A program made the position numbers and the translations under genes. A stretch of DNA of 64,000 bases from Metopolophium dirhodum (Eukaryota; Arthropoda; Insecta; Hemiptera; Aphididae): NCBI RefSeq assembly GCF_019925205.1, contig NC_083565.1, positions 4,817,001-4,881,000 of the forward strand, in the 5' to 3' direction. Under the pieces are notes generated by a model, which saw only the letters and a list, made by a program, of their open reading frames with translations, made no database searches and had not been told where the DNA came from. The first letter of the stretch is position 1, and each line of letters opens with the position of its first letter. Positions 47,201 to 60,490 of the stretch are shown here, in pieces.

Positions 47201-49700
47201 TATTTATGATACATCATCTCACTACGAATATTATTATTAAGTAATAAATACGTTATTAAGTATTTAACAAATAGTTCCACTGTTTAAAAATATTTTGCTC
47301 ACTATATTTTAGTTTAATAAAATGTTTAAATACAATCACATATAATGTATGTCATTAAAAAACATATCAAATATTATTGATTGTAATCAAACATGTAGGT
47401 ACACATGGTGTACTTGAGTGATATTTTGCGCATATCAATATTTAGCGCTAGGTACCTACGATTAAAAATAAATTATAAATTATTATAATTTCAAAAAAAA
47501 TCTTTAACTTTAGAATATCAAACTAAAGATAATAAGTTTTAGCTGGAGAGAAAATTTAAATTTCCGTTTGGAAATTAATGTTTACCCTCCTAAACCACCA
47601 CAGGGTATAATATGGTATATAATATTACATTATAATATGTCGTATCAATTTCACGAAATCAATATTTTTTATGAAACGGACGTCCAGTAAACGAACCTTA
47701 TCCACAAGGAAATGTCCTTTTTAGATTCGTGAACAATAGGTTGTATTATTTTATTATCCACTATCTTGTCTTAAAGGTTACTTTTTCCATCAAATGAATA
47801 TGTTCTTCTTCAAATTAATTTTTCAGTATCCAGATCTATTTATTCTAAATATATTTCACTTGACAACTTACATATAGTAAATAAATTGATCTCATCAAGA
47901 ATTTGTCAATTACCAAAACTCATTTCATCGAAAACATTATATAAATATCAACACATAAATTTAAAAGTTTAGATGATAATAATTTGAATAGTCACCGTTT
48001 AAACTAAAAAGTATTAATAGTTTTTAGTTTCAAATTGAAATGCCAAAAGAGTAGGTTAAATTTCATCCGTTTTACATTTTTAAAATCTGTCGCTTCACAA
48101 TACATATTATACCGACCAAACCACCATGTTAAACTGTTATGGATTTTGAAAAGCCCTAAAGGTTTTTAATATTAGGGATTAAAATATACATAAACCTTTC
48201 ACAATATCAGATTATTTATTATATTCATCAATATTATTTATTATATTCATCAATATTATTAATGTTATCATCCAAATTGTATGTAAATAGGAGTGCGTGC
48301 AGAATCTCTACCCCAGGGAGAAGTTATCACCATTATCCAACGTGTAGGGTTGAATAGCAATGTTCACCAGGTAATGTCGAGAAAATATATAAACGAATTC
48401 CAACGTGTCTGTGTATGGATCCAAGAATTAATCGTGTGTATGAACTAAGAACTGTACAAAGTAGACACAGCGTTCGCTAGTAACAGATGACATCTCGCAG
48501 AGAGCATACAATCAAGTTTTCATTACTCTAACTTTTTAAATTAGACATTTTTCATCGTTAAAACTTTAATGTTAAAACTTTTCGTACGGCATCCTTGATC
48601 CTTGGAGACTCTAAAAAATTAAAAATGTAAAACTCCAATTATATTTCACTAATTTTAGTATAAGGGGATTTGTTCTTTTTATAAATAAGTTAATTAAGTG
48701 TTACAATGTAACTTTGGATTATTTCAGTTAAGTACATTTCATGTTAAACAAATTTATTAATACCACGATATCATAAAAAGTTTCTTTAGTGACACCTTTT
48801 ATATTCAACCGGCTTAAAAAAATGAGTCCATACGTGTAAATATTGTAACCAATGTTTAGATCATCAATTTATTAAATTTAAAACTCGGTAATTAGTATTA
48901 TATTTTGTTATTATTTTATCAACCTAATAATAATAATATGTTAAGCTTTCAAAATATCATTAGATAACAGCCTGAAATCTATTATTAGTGGATGTCTTTT
49001 TACGATGTATTCAAAGACTATAATTTTAATGCATAGGTACCTATATATTAATCACAAAACACTAAATTAATTTAAAATGTTTTTTTGTTATTTGATGCAA
49101 GTCTAGATAAAATAATTAAATTTAATTCTGAGGAGTTGGCAAATATGCTTTATGAATAATTTCATAAGATACGAGACATAAAATATGTTTTATTATTTAA
49201 TAATCCAGAAAAGTTATAAACTAGGTGTACACATGAAAATTAATTATGTGTGATGAATATTAAATAATATAATTTAGGTTATAATATATTATCATCCATA
49301 GTTTTTGTTTGGTACCTAATTTAATATTAATGTTTTTAAGTCAACAAAGAATTGTTGGTAATATAATAATATATTATACTATTATGTGAGCTTATAATAT
49401 TATGTTAAACTATGTAGTAAAAATTAATATCAAAGTGTTGCTCTGAGGTTTTTTTTTAATAACAGTATAATAAATCCGGAAACGGTACTCTGGCCAGGTG
49501 TTAATAACTTGTTTTGATTGGCTTACTTCAGCAAAGAATTAAGCCATTAAGATAAAATGTAATAACTGTAATTGTAATTTGTAATCATAGCGTTTAAAAA
49601 ACAATGTTAATCAGAAGTGGATAAAAATCCTATTTGATGATAATTCTTCATCCATTTCTAGTTTTTAAGACATTCCTATCAGAGAAACTATTGACAAAAC
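44286..49700. other. Long AT-rich region with few landmarks
   Basis: No gene supported. It contains a small GC-richer relic at 46195-46290 with a taggggtg/caccccct hairpin and a ctatttgcgcctatgattat end, a 22-bp tandem duplication at 48211-48254, and two TAGGTACCTA copies (47449, 49034). The slightly GC-richer stretch at 48290-48500 shows no motif. Confidence 0.5.
48211..48254 (+). repeat. Two perfect tandem copies of a 22-bp unit
   Basis: The unit attatttattatattcatca plus at occurs at 48211-48232 and again at 48233-48254, followed by a partial third copy (attatt). Confidence 0.95.
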
Positions 49701-49718
49701 CAAAATTATTTTCCCAAA

Positions 49719-50574
49719 TTGAAGGGTGACATTCCAAAATGTGCTATTACCAAAATTTGAAATGTTGGTAAAATTAAAAAAAAAACTTGTATGCAAATAT
49801 GAATGAATATTAAATTCCAAAATAATTGGTGTCATATGTAAAATATTTTTTTAAAAAGATTGGCGACATCAAAATCATTTTTTTTTAAATTTCTTACACA
49901 CTTTTCTAACAATCAAAAATGTTAATTGATGCAAAACGACAAACGTGCTATCACAAGCAATAGCACGTTTTTAATTATACCCCAATGCAATAGAACGTTT
50001 TGAATAATATAAATTAATTAAGATAGTAGATATCTTTAATCAAATGACAAGCTGGTATAATATGAACTTAGAAACGATAATTAAATTTTTCTTCTTAATC
50101 TACAACCGTGGCAAGGTGTATCAATACACCTTGAACCGTAGTCTTAAGTGATATAAAAATATAAACAGCTATTATCTACTAGGTAACCAACATAAAGATC
50201 TTTATTATCTATGGTGATCTAATGAGTTCAATAAATATTAACAATTCAAAATAATGTAATAGCATAGTACTGTACAGTATTATAAAACGGAATTACGGCA
50301 ATACCAAGTATTGCATAAAATTAATATTTTGGTGGATGAAAATACGTAATAGAACGTTTTGAAGTACAATATGTCAATAGCACATTTTGAATTGTCAGAA
50401 TATGAGGCAATTATACGTTATGACTCAGGTTCAATTTTTTGGAGTTGAATTTTTGAATTAGAGTTATAATATGTAAGAAATCGAAATTTTCAAGGCTATT
50501 ATAGTAAAATTACATGTATAACTAAATTTCTTATAAAATAGCAATACCATGTTTTGGAATGTCACTCTTCAATT
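49719..50574. mobile_element. Inverted-repeat element with internal AATAGCACGTTTTGAA repeats
   Basis: Left end gaagggtgacattccaaaat (49721) matches the right end, which read on the opposite strand is gaagagtgacattccaaaac (from 50570). Inside, the phrase aata(g)cacgttttgaat or its complement recurs about six times: near 49739, 49943, 49960, 49990, 50350 and 50375. It includes a perfect 11-bp-arm hairpin (49941-49951 and 49960-49970). aatt flanks both ends but is also palindromic, so the target duplication is uncertain. About 850 bp, no reading frame; a MITE or foldback element. Confidence 0.7.
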
Positions 50575-51000
50575 GATGTTTAATCATTTAAATTTTCACT
50601 TGAAACTTTTTTACACTTCTTTTATTTAAAAAATATGAAAATAAACAATGGAAATATGAAAATAAAATTGTCTTATTCGAACCCTTATCATACTGCGCAG
50701 TAAGTAAATTCAATTATTAATCTACAAAGATTTTGAACGAGACTGTGACGACATAAGACCCAATCATACTTAATATTTTAAATTTACTTTATAAATTAAA
50801 AAAAAAATATGCAACTGTTAAGATAACAATAAATAACTTTGTAATTTATTAATTTATATGATATCTTATAATTAATGATTAAAATGACTAAACATTTTAA
50901 AATATTTTGAAATAGCGTATTTGTAATCTGCATCCTATTTAACTGTTATTTCAACAACACTAAATAATATATAATTTATATTTTATAGTCTAAATTATTT
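50575..51000. other. Intergenic, nothing recognised
   Basis: AT-rich spacer between the inverted-repeat element and the LINE relic. Confidence 0.55.
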
Positions 51001-51009
51001 GAATCATTA

Positions 51010-51600
51010 TTTTTTTTACTAAACACCACTGGCAGTAGATGGCCATTGGGAGAGATTTATAAATATATTTAAGTACATAACATAATATGGCTTAGGTACA
51101 TACAAATGGATAAATGGTTGACAAATACACAACTAAGTATATAACATACATAAACGACTTATTGGACAGTTAAAAGATACTAAAGTTTGTTGAGTAAATA
51201 TATTGGGAGCAATGTTGAATTGCTACCATCAAATTCATCGTTCCTGCCAAATATTTCCGCCGGAGATAGAGTCGGCGGGATCCTGCCTTGAGCAATTCAG
51301 CCATTGATTCCGAAAACTTAAAATTTTCTGTTCCAAGTATATGTACAGTATTCGCATAAAAATATGATCAATGTTTATATGAGCACTGCATAAGGTGCAT
51401 ATCAGGGTGTCCTCTTTTTTCCCTAAGAAAGTATTGTGTATTTTTGTGTGCCCAGTTCTGAGTCTTGTGATAATAACTTCAAACTTTTTGGACGACTTAA
51501 GAGTGAACGTTATTGATTTTTTATTTGATTTCATAAAGTTTAGCGGAAGAAGATATATCCATTGTTGGTGGTTAGTAATGTAAGTGTACTTTTAACTTTT
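51010..51600 (-). pseudogene. Decayed LINE ORF2 C-terminus (jockey/R1-like)
   Basis: The minus frame 51534-51235 reads RLRTGHTKI, then FLGKKEDTLICTLCSAHINI followed by DHIFM. This matches the LINE ORF2 end after the RNase H region: RLRIGHT..., then a C-x2-C near LTIKHIL. Further downstream on the minus strand (to about 51010) the sequence looks like the ORF tail and 3' UTR. Upstream, 51535-51600 adds a decayed in-frame piece with stops. The open part of 99 codons has no start of its own and lacks the catalytic domains, so it is a dead fragment. Confidence 0.75.
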
Positions 51601-51849
51601 TACTAAGGCAAGTTTATCTTCAAATGTGAAGATTCGGTGGATAAAATTGCACTTTTAAAAGTCTGATGGTGTTTTAATTTATATTAGTGTGACTGTGAAT
51701 TTAGAATATTTTAATTTCAAAGATTATGAATAAAGTTTTGAAATTGTAGACTGATATCTGAAGGTTCTTGGAAAACAAACAAAAAACAAAATGGATTTCG
51801 TCTAAAATTAGTTTTGAGTAAAGTTCTCGATTTTTTCCCTAGTTATCTT

Positions 51850-52570
51850 TAAAAATAACTTAAATTTTTTTTTATCCCCTCTAATGTAAAAACTAGATCC
51901 AATTTGCTAATAGAAACCATCATTGAAGTTTAATATTGAAGCATTTTTATTCTTTGCTGTTCCAAAAGGTGATGAAAGACAAAAAAAAAGTACACACACA
52001 TCCATTGTGAAACCAATGCATTCGTCGGAGTGATAGTATCTAAAACTGAAATAACTAAAACATACAAAAGCGGGTAAGTGGATGTTGCCCTGCTGTACAG
52101 TAGGTTACAAGTGGGTCAATGTATAATGGATTGTATTAAATCTGAATTCAATGATATAATATCATTGTATGAGAAAAATGGTTCTGAGCGGAGACGGTTT
52201 GTCAGTCTGGATATTTTATAATATTGTCATTATTCATTATAGCCTGCTGTAAGTTGATTGAACATTATAATATTATTTTTTTTTTATTCGTTTCTATGGT
52301 GATAAATAAAGCTATATAGAGAAATTAAAATCCCGTATTTAGTGGTTTTTCGTAATTAGTCGGTGGTTTTTTCAGTGGCATTAAATAACTATTGAGAAAA
52401 TCAAAAAATGACCTGTTTCAAGTACAATCTTGATCTAATTTGCTAAAAGATAAGATACTATATGTTGAAATTGAAGCACTCCTTCCAATAGACATTTTGT
52501 ATACAGGATAAAAAAAACACCATTGTAAAACCACTACAGCTTCCTCGCTCCGCTTAGAATCTAAAATGCA
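51850..52570. repeat. Two adjacent copies of the modular repeat
   Basis: First, 51890-52045: aactagatccaatttgctaa ... acacatccattgtgaaacca ... tctaaaa. Then 52077-52215 holds the other module forward (gtggatgttgccctgctgta ... gttctgagcg at 52181-52190). Then 52415-52566 repeats the first module in diverged form, ending cgcttagaatctaaaatg. The order of modules differs from the 26 kb copy, where the corresponding module lies inverted. Confidence 0.7.
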
Positions 52571-55500
52571 TACGACATTTAAGTTAAAGTTCCGATTAGA
52601 AAAATCATCCATTTGTATTGTTTGTATATTTTCCTGATTATATTGTTATTTTACACTACACAGTAGGTTATGACGTTCCAAGAGACTTTTCAAGAGATTT
52701 TCAATAAAACACAATACACAATATGTGTCCAACTCACGGTATATATTTTATACTCTTATCAATTTTGTGGTTTTAATTAAATTAAAATTATAAAGTCATC
52801 TAAACATTTTTTAAAACTAAAATGTAGTTCTATTTTATTAGTCCCAAGTGTGTATGTAAAAATTCTCTATTACTATATTATATATTGTGTAATACTATGT
52901 ATAAATGTTATGCGAAAATTATATTTTAATTCACTCACGTTGCTCGTAATAGGTAATGTACAATGTAAAACTGATTGATATTCGTGTACACGCGTCCGTT
53001 GTGTTCTATATGCTCGAAAGCATCGCGACGTTACCTATATAATATTATATATTACGTCGTGCGATGTAATTTAATTTGTATTAATTTGTGTATTCATTCA
53101 CTTATTAAATTAATCAGAGATATTGAGATGTTCTTTTCTCCTACGTTATTTTTAATAGAACTGTAGTAATTTGAACACCGTTTGTGTGAGTTAGTTTGTA
53201 CCTACGATTTGTTTCGTAGTTATTATTCACAGTATTATAGGTAGCTTCAGTACTATTTTTTTTGTGAATTTTCTTGTTTACTTATAATGCTTAAGAATTT
53301 AATTACAAATTATTTTTGATTACAAATGTTCATAGAATTTACCTACCGTATGTCGTTCTCATACACCGATTGCCAACAGAATGTAATCTAAATAATCAAC
53401 CACTAATACTATGTTTAAGTCGTAAATTAATAAAAGTTCTAAATTATAATAATGTTATGCTAATGATTTTAAATAATTACTTATAATCTGAATAGTAATA
53501 TTTTGTAATAACTATACTTATAATCTATTATCTATATTAATATAAGGCAATGTTTGGGCACACGATTGCGTGCGTGCGTGTATTTGTGTGTGTGTAACTG
53601 TGTAAGCGATACACCTGATTAGCAATAATTATTAAATACGATATCTACTGAAATAATATCACGCAAATGGCTATAGTTCTTTAAGGTTTAATAGTAGTGC
53701 GGATATAGCTGGATAGTGAAATAAAATAACATGTGAATTCGGGTTAATAGTACAAGATAGATAATCCTGTGATCATACCTACATAATTCATAACTCAATA
53801 CGAATATAAGTGTGAAGTCAAGTACTCGGGTGAATGGCAAAAATACATCGAAGTGATAGTGGCGTGGACGACGTGTCTTGGGAGTTTTTTTTACTGAGAG
53901 ACTATAGCATCTGCCGATTAGATTTCGTTTGATGCTTATATTGGATAATTTTAGTGTCATCCCTTCTACTATGAATGAGTATCGGTCGAACGAAACGTTA
54001 AGAGATTTCGATGCGCTCGTAAATTTATGTATTACAACTATGGCGTAACGTATGTATCACCAGTAGAACATTAATGTTGTCTCGTATCACGTCAGTGGGT
54101 TTGTGCACACGTGTGTATATGTAACACGTAATACGTATGTATACATGTTTATTGCGCCATATGTTCATATGGTCACATTGTAATTATTTCTAATTAGGCA
54201 TCCTTGTGTTTTTCTTTAAATATAGTTTAGAAATATTTTATAATATTACAAAACAATTTTATAGTAAAAAATAACGAAGGTGGTCAATGGATATTAATAC
54301 TAGGTAGTGAAAAAGAATTTATTATTTTTAACTTTTAAACTTAGCAAGAGGCCCGGTATAGGTTATTCAATTTTCCGCAATTTTATACAATTTTAAATTT
54401 TAGTTGCCAACTTAATTATAATACTTTTCCACTAATCTACTGCCCGATATCTATTTAGAGGGGGAGGGGTACGTGTATTATATCGAAAAAAAGTACTTCA
54501 CAGAAATAATTCTTAGGCCTTGAAGAACTGTGGGATTTTGATGATTATTTTTTTATCTGAAAGAAGAAGACTTCCTACACGCCGCATTGAACTTTGAATT
54601 TTTATTTTATTCAATTAATGGTATAATATAATTTGTAAAAAAAAGCTTTAAATTGTATTATCTTTGAGATTAAAATATTGAAAAACGGAGTCCAATGCGG
54701 GTTGTAGAATATTACCCTCTATTAGTTGAAAAAAAAAATTATCAAATTTGGTTGATCTTACAGAACAGGATCATTAATTCCTGTAGAGCGTATTTTTGTG
54801 GACAAAATTAAATTGGCACCGGGTACCTTAACCAGTTAAATCATTTTCTAATTATCTTAAGAAACTTAAATAGTTCAGTAATATATCTATTTTAATAACT
54901 TAGCTTTTGCTAGACAATTTTAAAAATAATACTTAAGTTAAAATTATGTTGATATAACTGTAGTTCACACTCATTAATTAATTACTTTTTGTTAATTCAC
55001 GCTGTACACAATAATTTTAATTTAAATTAATTAATTAAATTGATTTAATGAGACTGTGTAATTTCCTAAACGGCTAAACTATAACAGCTAATGTTCAATA
55101 AAAAGAAATGTAGAAATAGTAGGATGCATTTTAACTACAGTCTTAGTTATAATAAAAATATTCTTGTGACCCAAATGATATTTAAAAAAATTGCCTTACT
55201 AATATTTAACTGTGTTTAGTTAATATTTTATTCCATATTAACTTTAAGCTTTAAGATATAAATAATAATTTGGTTTTTAATAATTAACTTATAATATAAA
55301 GTTCTTAATGGTGATTTACCTTGACTAATCCAAGTAAATTGTTTTCATTCATTTTTAAATAAAACCTTAAAAGAAATAACCCTTATATGCTTTACTTATT
55401 ACGTGTGGCTTACTTTTTGTGGCAACTATTTTATTTACGATTCGAATATATACTTTCGAACACGTACTATTTGAACAGATTATTTTTTGAAACAAATAAC

Positions 55501-56030
55501 AGTTTTATTCAAACAGGTGGCATTTGCAGGACACATTGCATTAGAGCAAATTTTCAACTCTATTTTTGGTTTAATAACTAATAATTAATACTGATTCCTT
55601 CAATAAAATGTTAGTAACCATCTAATAATATATCAATTTAAAAAAAAATGGAAACATCTTATTTTGTTTATAAACGTATTCATATATTATAATATATTTA
55701 TATTATTATGTTAATGAAAAGCATTATTAATGTTTAAAATAGAATTTAACATTTTTTGTTAATTTTATTAAAAATTTTATTAGTTTGCTATAATGTATAT
55801 TATTATTACCTATTATAGGTACTAAGCATAAAAAACCTGTGATGTATTTCTTATGTGCCTATATGTATATTAGGTTTTTAGTGTTCCTCGACATTGAGTC
55901 ATCGAGGTAATTTTAATGGATATTTTAAATTTGAATTAAAGGATAAATCATTGCATACAAAAACGAGTTTGGTAGAGACGTCGTTTCAGCCTTTATTACT
56001 AAGGATATTTTATATGACTATTATTTGGAA
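52571..56030. other. AT-rich intergenic region, no gene
   Basis: Frames of 63-90 codons (52975-53166, 53688-53960 minus, 55387-55581) show no motif. A GT-rich run lies at about 53570-53600. One short G-rich spot near 54458-54475 may be a small-element relic. Confidence 0.5.
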
Positions 56031-56362
56031 CTAACTGATCCCGTGCACTTCATTGTCTGTTAAAATGTACTAACTCTATATGATTCAAACTTTGTTCAAT
56101 TTGTTATTTAATATTCGGTGTATGGTGTTCAAAAGTTCAAAACTTAAACCTTTCATCGATCATTTGGAATCTCAAAATACTTGTGCAAGTACCACTTTAT
56201 AAAATGTGAATTTAGGAAGATGCTTTCTTAGTGCACATTCACATAGTGTTACGAAGGTACCATTAAAATTGCAAACCTCAAGCTATCATTATTTGGGTTC
56301 TACGTTGATCAGTCAGTGAGTCAGTCACGTTCGCGATTTTATTATATTATAATATATAGTCA
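56031..56362 (-). mobile_element. Decayed short Helitron, minus strand
   Basis: Bases 56031-56130 (ctaactgatcccgtgcactt ... tttaatattcggtgtatggt) are the reverse complement of the Helitron tail at 23285-23373, with about 15-20% changes by eye. The other end near 56325-56362 (gtcacgttcgcgattttatt ... atatatag) resembles the complement of the Helitron 5' start at 22672-22700. If so, this is an internally deleted, older copy of about 330 bp. Confidence 0.55.
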
Positions 56363-58673
56363 TCCCGACCGGCGTTGTCCGTGAGACACCCTTGTGAGCA
56401 GTATATTTTCAGGTAGGCAAAAAAGGGTTAAAGTCTAAGTTAATACGATTAATATTATTTGGATTATACTTCTAAATAACTATACCGTTAGAGAAATGAT
56501 CGTACATTTTCGATTTAATATCCAATTTCATCTAATTTTAAACTCAATTGTCTATGTGTTTTAATATTTTTAGATTCCAATAAAAAACACTAATGAGCGA
56601 ATTAATTTTAAATAAGACTTTTATAATAAAATTTAAAATTTGATCAGTTTTCAACGAAAAAATAATTTGTAGTATTTCGTGATTTAGTAAAAATTTTAAC
56701 TCCAAATGCTTAAAAAAACACAGTGTTTACATATTTTTATAATAATTTATATTATTTTTTTATTTAAATGGAACCGTGTGTTACTTACGTTTTCAAGAAT
56801 TTTGAAATTTTGACAGAAGCAAAATACTTTTATTATAATTTATAAAAAAATTATAAAAACAAACAGCTAATGGCCATAGTTGTCGGGCTTCACGATCAAT
56901 AAAAAAAATAAAATATTAATATCGTTTACATAAATATATGCATTTACACATACTCTTATATTTATTTTTATTTTAGAATTAATAAATTGTATTAAATATT
57001 TTATTTATTGAGCATATTATTATTATTATTATTGTATGTTATAATTTATAAATTTGTTTAAACATTTCGGTCAGTGAAAATACAATTATAATAATAAGAT
57101 AGTAGGTACCTATTAAATATATTATGAAAATAATTATAAAAGAAAAAGTTCCCTATATTATACCTATTTCATTGTTAAATGTCAACGATTTTTTTATGTT
57201 ATAACTAATAATACGTGTAAATGATTTTAGTAAATACTTAATAATACTGATGGGTACAAATTCTGTTTAATTTTTAAAATTGTGATAATCATTCACCTTA
57301 TGATTCCCAAGGCTTAGCTTTAGTTAACTTTAATTTTTCTCAAATTGATAATTAACAATCATGAAACATTTACAAAATAACTTGTAATATAACTTATAAA
57401 TGTATTTAACTAATTCAAAAATACATTCAATACAATGTTGAGTACGTTAGTACGTAGACAAAATATATTGTACTGCCTTATTTATTTATAAACATAGATC
57501 ATATTCAACAGAAACTAAATAATAGTTACCTATATATTATATATCTTATAATGTGCCTAGCTATATTTATTGAATTTTTTAAATATTGATAAAATAAAAT
57601 AAGGGAGAATGTTTTAAATATAAAACAGCTATTATGAAAAAAAATGCTTTTCAATCATAAATATCATGATTGAAATATAATAAGCGTGTATTCTATTTAT
57701 ACAGTATACACAAAATAAATAATAATATTATTTTCCTTAATGGTCTTTAATGGTTGATGTATCTACGTTGATAATATTGTATTTGAATTTGATAAGCTCT
57801 GATGTTTGTTAATTTCAAAACTCGTTTTAAAATGATAAATATCATATGTATGAAGGTACAATCTAAATGTAAGAATCAGGAGTCGTTAAAAACAAATTTA
57901 GATACTATAATAATGTATTATATTTTACGAGTCCATTTCTTATTGAAGCAAATAGTTTTATGAGTAGGTATAATATTATCATTGAACATATATTTTTATT
58001 GATAGTAAGATCTTTTAGGTTAGGTGCTTAAAAAAAATAAATTTAAAAAATCTAAGTTGTGGGTAAATTTGTGACTTTTAATAATTATACATATTATGTT
58101 TTACTTAACGATCCATGACTTATACATGTATGTAGAATCTACGGTGTAGATTTATGGTGTAAATATTTATGGAGCTGTGAAGTCTATACAGTTATACGAC
58201 CGCAAGTTGTAGACGTGACAATATTTGAATGTAATTTATATAGTTAATCGAAACACAAGTATCGAATGTAAGTAACAGATTTATTCGTGTGGAGCAAGAA
58301 TTGAGTTACATCCGATAATTTTAAATTTATCGATGAGTACTCGCGAGTCGCGATTGATTCTAGGGGGATGGTAAGAGAAATACGAAATGCATTATATATT
58401 ATCGTTTCAATAGCGATGTGGTGAGAGAACGTTATTATATTTATATAGGTCGATACAAGTGCCACCGAGGGTAGTCAGTGAGTGAATTTTGAAAACGCAG
58501 TAAAGGTCATATCTTATTATAATGAAATTTATGAAACTAGGATCAGTAGTCTTATCCTTGACGAAGTGGCATATCCGAGTAAACGTTTAAGAACGTGCGG
58601 TGCGGAGCCAACACTCAGTACCTATATCTAGGTACATGCAAAATGACTACAGTATAAGGAGCTGGAGTGTTGC
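56363..58673. other. AT-rich intergenic region, nothing recognised
   Basis: No coding pattern or bounded repeat. One TAGGTACCTA copy at 57103-57112. The short CpG-containing patch at 58300-58380 is not associated with any gene. Confidence 0.55.
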
Positions 58674-58681
58674 GCGCGGAT

Positions 58682-58868
58682 CAGTAGTGTATTTAGGTTT
58701 TTGTCATGTGGGGAGGGGGGGGGGGGAGATATGATTTTATCCAGTAGCCTCGCTTTTAAAGCTAAAGGCCTTAAGTCAGGACTTAGAAAAATGTTGCATA
58801 TTATAAACAGCCTAACCCAGCCTATGGGGGGATTAATCCCCTTGATCCCACCGGTAAATACGCCACTG
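58682..58868. mobile_element. 187-bp hAT-like MITE
   Basis: Left end cagtagtgtatttaggt (58682) and right end, on the opposite strand, cagtggcgtatttaccggt (from 58868) form inverted repeats of the type CAGTRGYGTATTTA. They are flanked by gcgcggat (58674-58681) and gtgcggat (58869-58876), an 8-bp duplication with one mismatch, as expected for hAT. A run of G lies just inside the left arm. Non-coding. Confidence 0.75.
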
Positions 58869-58879
58869 GTGCGGATAAA

Positions 58880-60330
58880 ATATGAGTCGAAATAGCAAGC
58901 TTGTTATTGGTATACGTTGCCTAAGTTGTCGTTGTACCTCATCTCAATTGAAACTCTCAGGTAATCAATAACTCATGCGTCACATATCTAAGCATTCAAA
59001 TTTCAAAATTTTATCGAGTTTTATATGGTCACTCCATAATGACAAAAAAAAATAATAATATCTATCTAGTATCTATGACTTAGACTATTATATTATGTAA
59101 CCACGAATGCCTGGAAATCTCAATTTACATAATTTTTCAATTGTTACAGACGTTACATAGTTGATTTATTTGTACTGAAACGGTATTCATAATTCATAGT
59201 TAGATACACTTCAACGGGTTTATTTCAAATAAGTGAGGTATCACATCATCAAGGACTGTAAATACGTATACGTAGTACCTACCTAGATAACGACACACAA
59301 ACCATTACTAATCAGAGAAAAAATACAGTAAAATTACATAAAGTACTCGATACAAAAGTGTTTAAAGACACATGTGTATACACGCATAAATGTTTTAACT
59401 TTACTGATTGTTGAAAAAGAAACAATGATAATAGGTATGTTCATGCCCATTACATAATATTGCCTCATCTTACACTCGTATATTTTGATACGTCTGGTAA
59501 AATACCTGTTAGTAAAAAAGTGCCTTTCACAAACAATCAGTTTTGTAATCTATTTGGAGTAAATACGTTAAGCATTATAAAGGTATAACTTTTTTTTTGC
59601 ATTAAATGAAAAATTAGGTACATATTAAGTCTTAAACTGACAATCTAAAATATAATTTATATTAAATGGAATAATTATTTTAATTGAAAATCTCGAACAT
59701 TTTGTGATGGTTTTGACCTAAGATCATTTAAATTCCAACTCAGGTATTTCAAATAAAATTTTCCCATATGAGACTGTTCACTATAAAAAGAAACAAGAAG
59801 TTGGTTTCTTGCCGTTGGAGTATTTTTATTATATTACAAGAGATTTTTTGAATTCCATACATACACCTATGCTCCCAGGAACGAAAGATCATTACGTATT
59901 TTTCAACCGGAACGATTTTGTCCTGCTAAGTATAGTGCTCAATTTTAAGATTGGCTCTCCACTTGTGCTTAAGTACATTATTATTTATTAAGAAAAAATC
60001 TAATTCTGCTTGAGATTTTTACTGTGAAGTGTTTTTTATTCCATAACACAAACTCTTTATTTATATTGTTATTGAATTATTTTCTACAACACCTTACTTA
60101 ATCCTTATATAGTATTATATTATATATACAATTTATTCTTACGTTCTTGTTAAATATTTTATTATTTGCTTTTAAAATTAATACAATTCAGAATTAGTAT
60201 TTCAAATCAGTATATTTATAGTTATTTTTTTTAAGAAAAAAAAGAATGTATAACAAAAAATATAATATATTCATATAAATTATAATATACTATACAACCA
60301 CCTTGGGTACCAAAACAAGTAGGTAATTAC
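58880..60330. other. AT-rich intergenic region, nothing recognised
   Basis: Contains only a 60-codon frame (59809-59991) without motifs. Confidence 0.55.
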
Positions 60331-60334
60331 TAGC

Positions 60335-60490
60335 AAGCCAAATATAAAACGAGCGGTAGAAAGACCACGTAATCATTGGATGGACCGAGTAAGAAATACT
60401 TTAAAAATTAAGATAGGTAGTACAGAATATGATATGCAACAAATACGCATAGTATTTCCAAAAATGGCAACATTTAATAATAAATAATAA
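60335..60490 (+). pseudogene. LINE ORF2 C-terminal fragment
   Basis: The plus frame from about 60335 reads ERPRNHWMDRVRNTLK and ends at TAA 60485-60487, followed by an AT-rich tail (taataataacaacac). LINE ORF2 proteins commonly end in a G-R-P-R/K-x-x-W-x-D motif like this one. Only some 50 codons remain and no upstream domain is present, so this is a 5'-truncated relic. Confidence 0.55.

Noticed and set aside
53560..53605. GT-rich stretch as a microsatellite
   Set aside because: Too interrupted to call as a tandem repeat with defined unit count.
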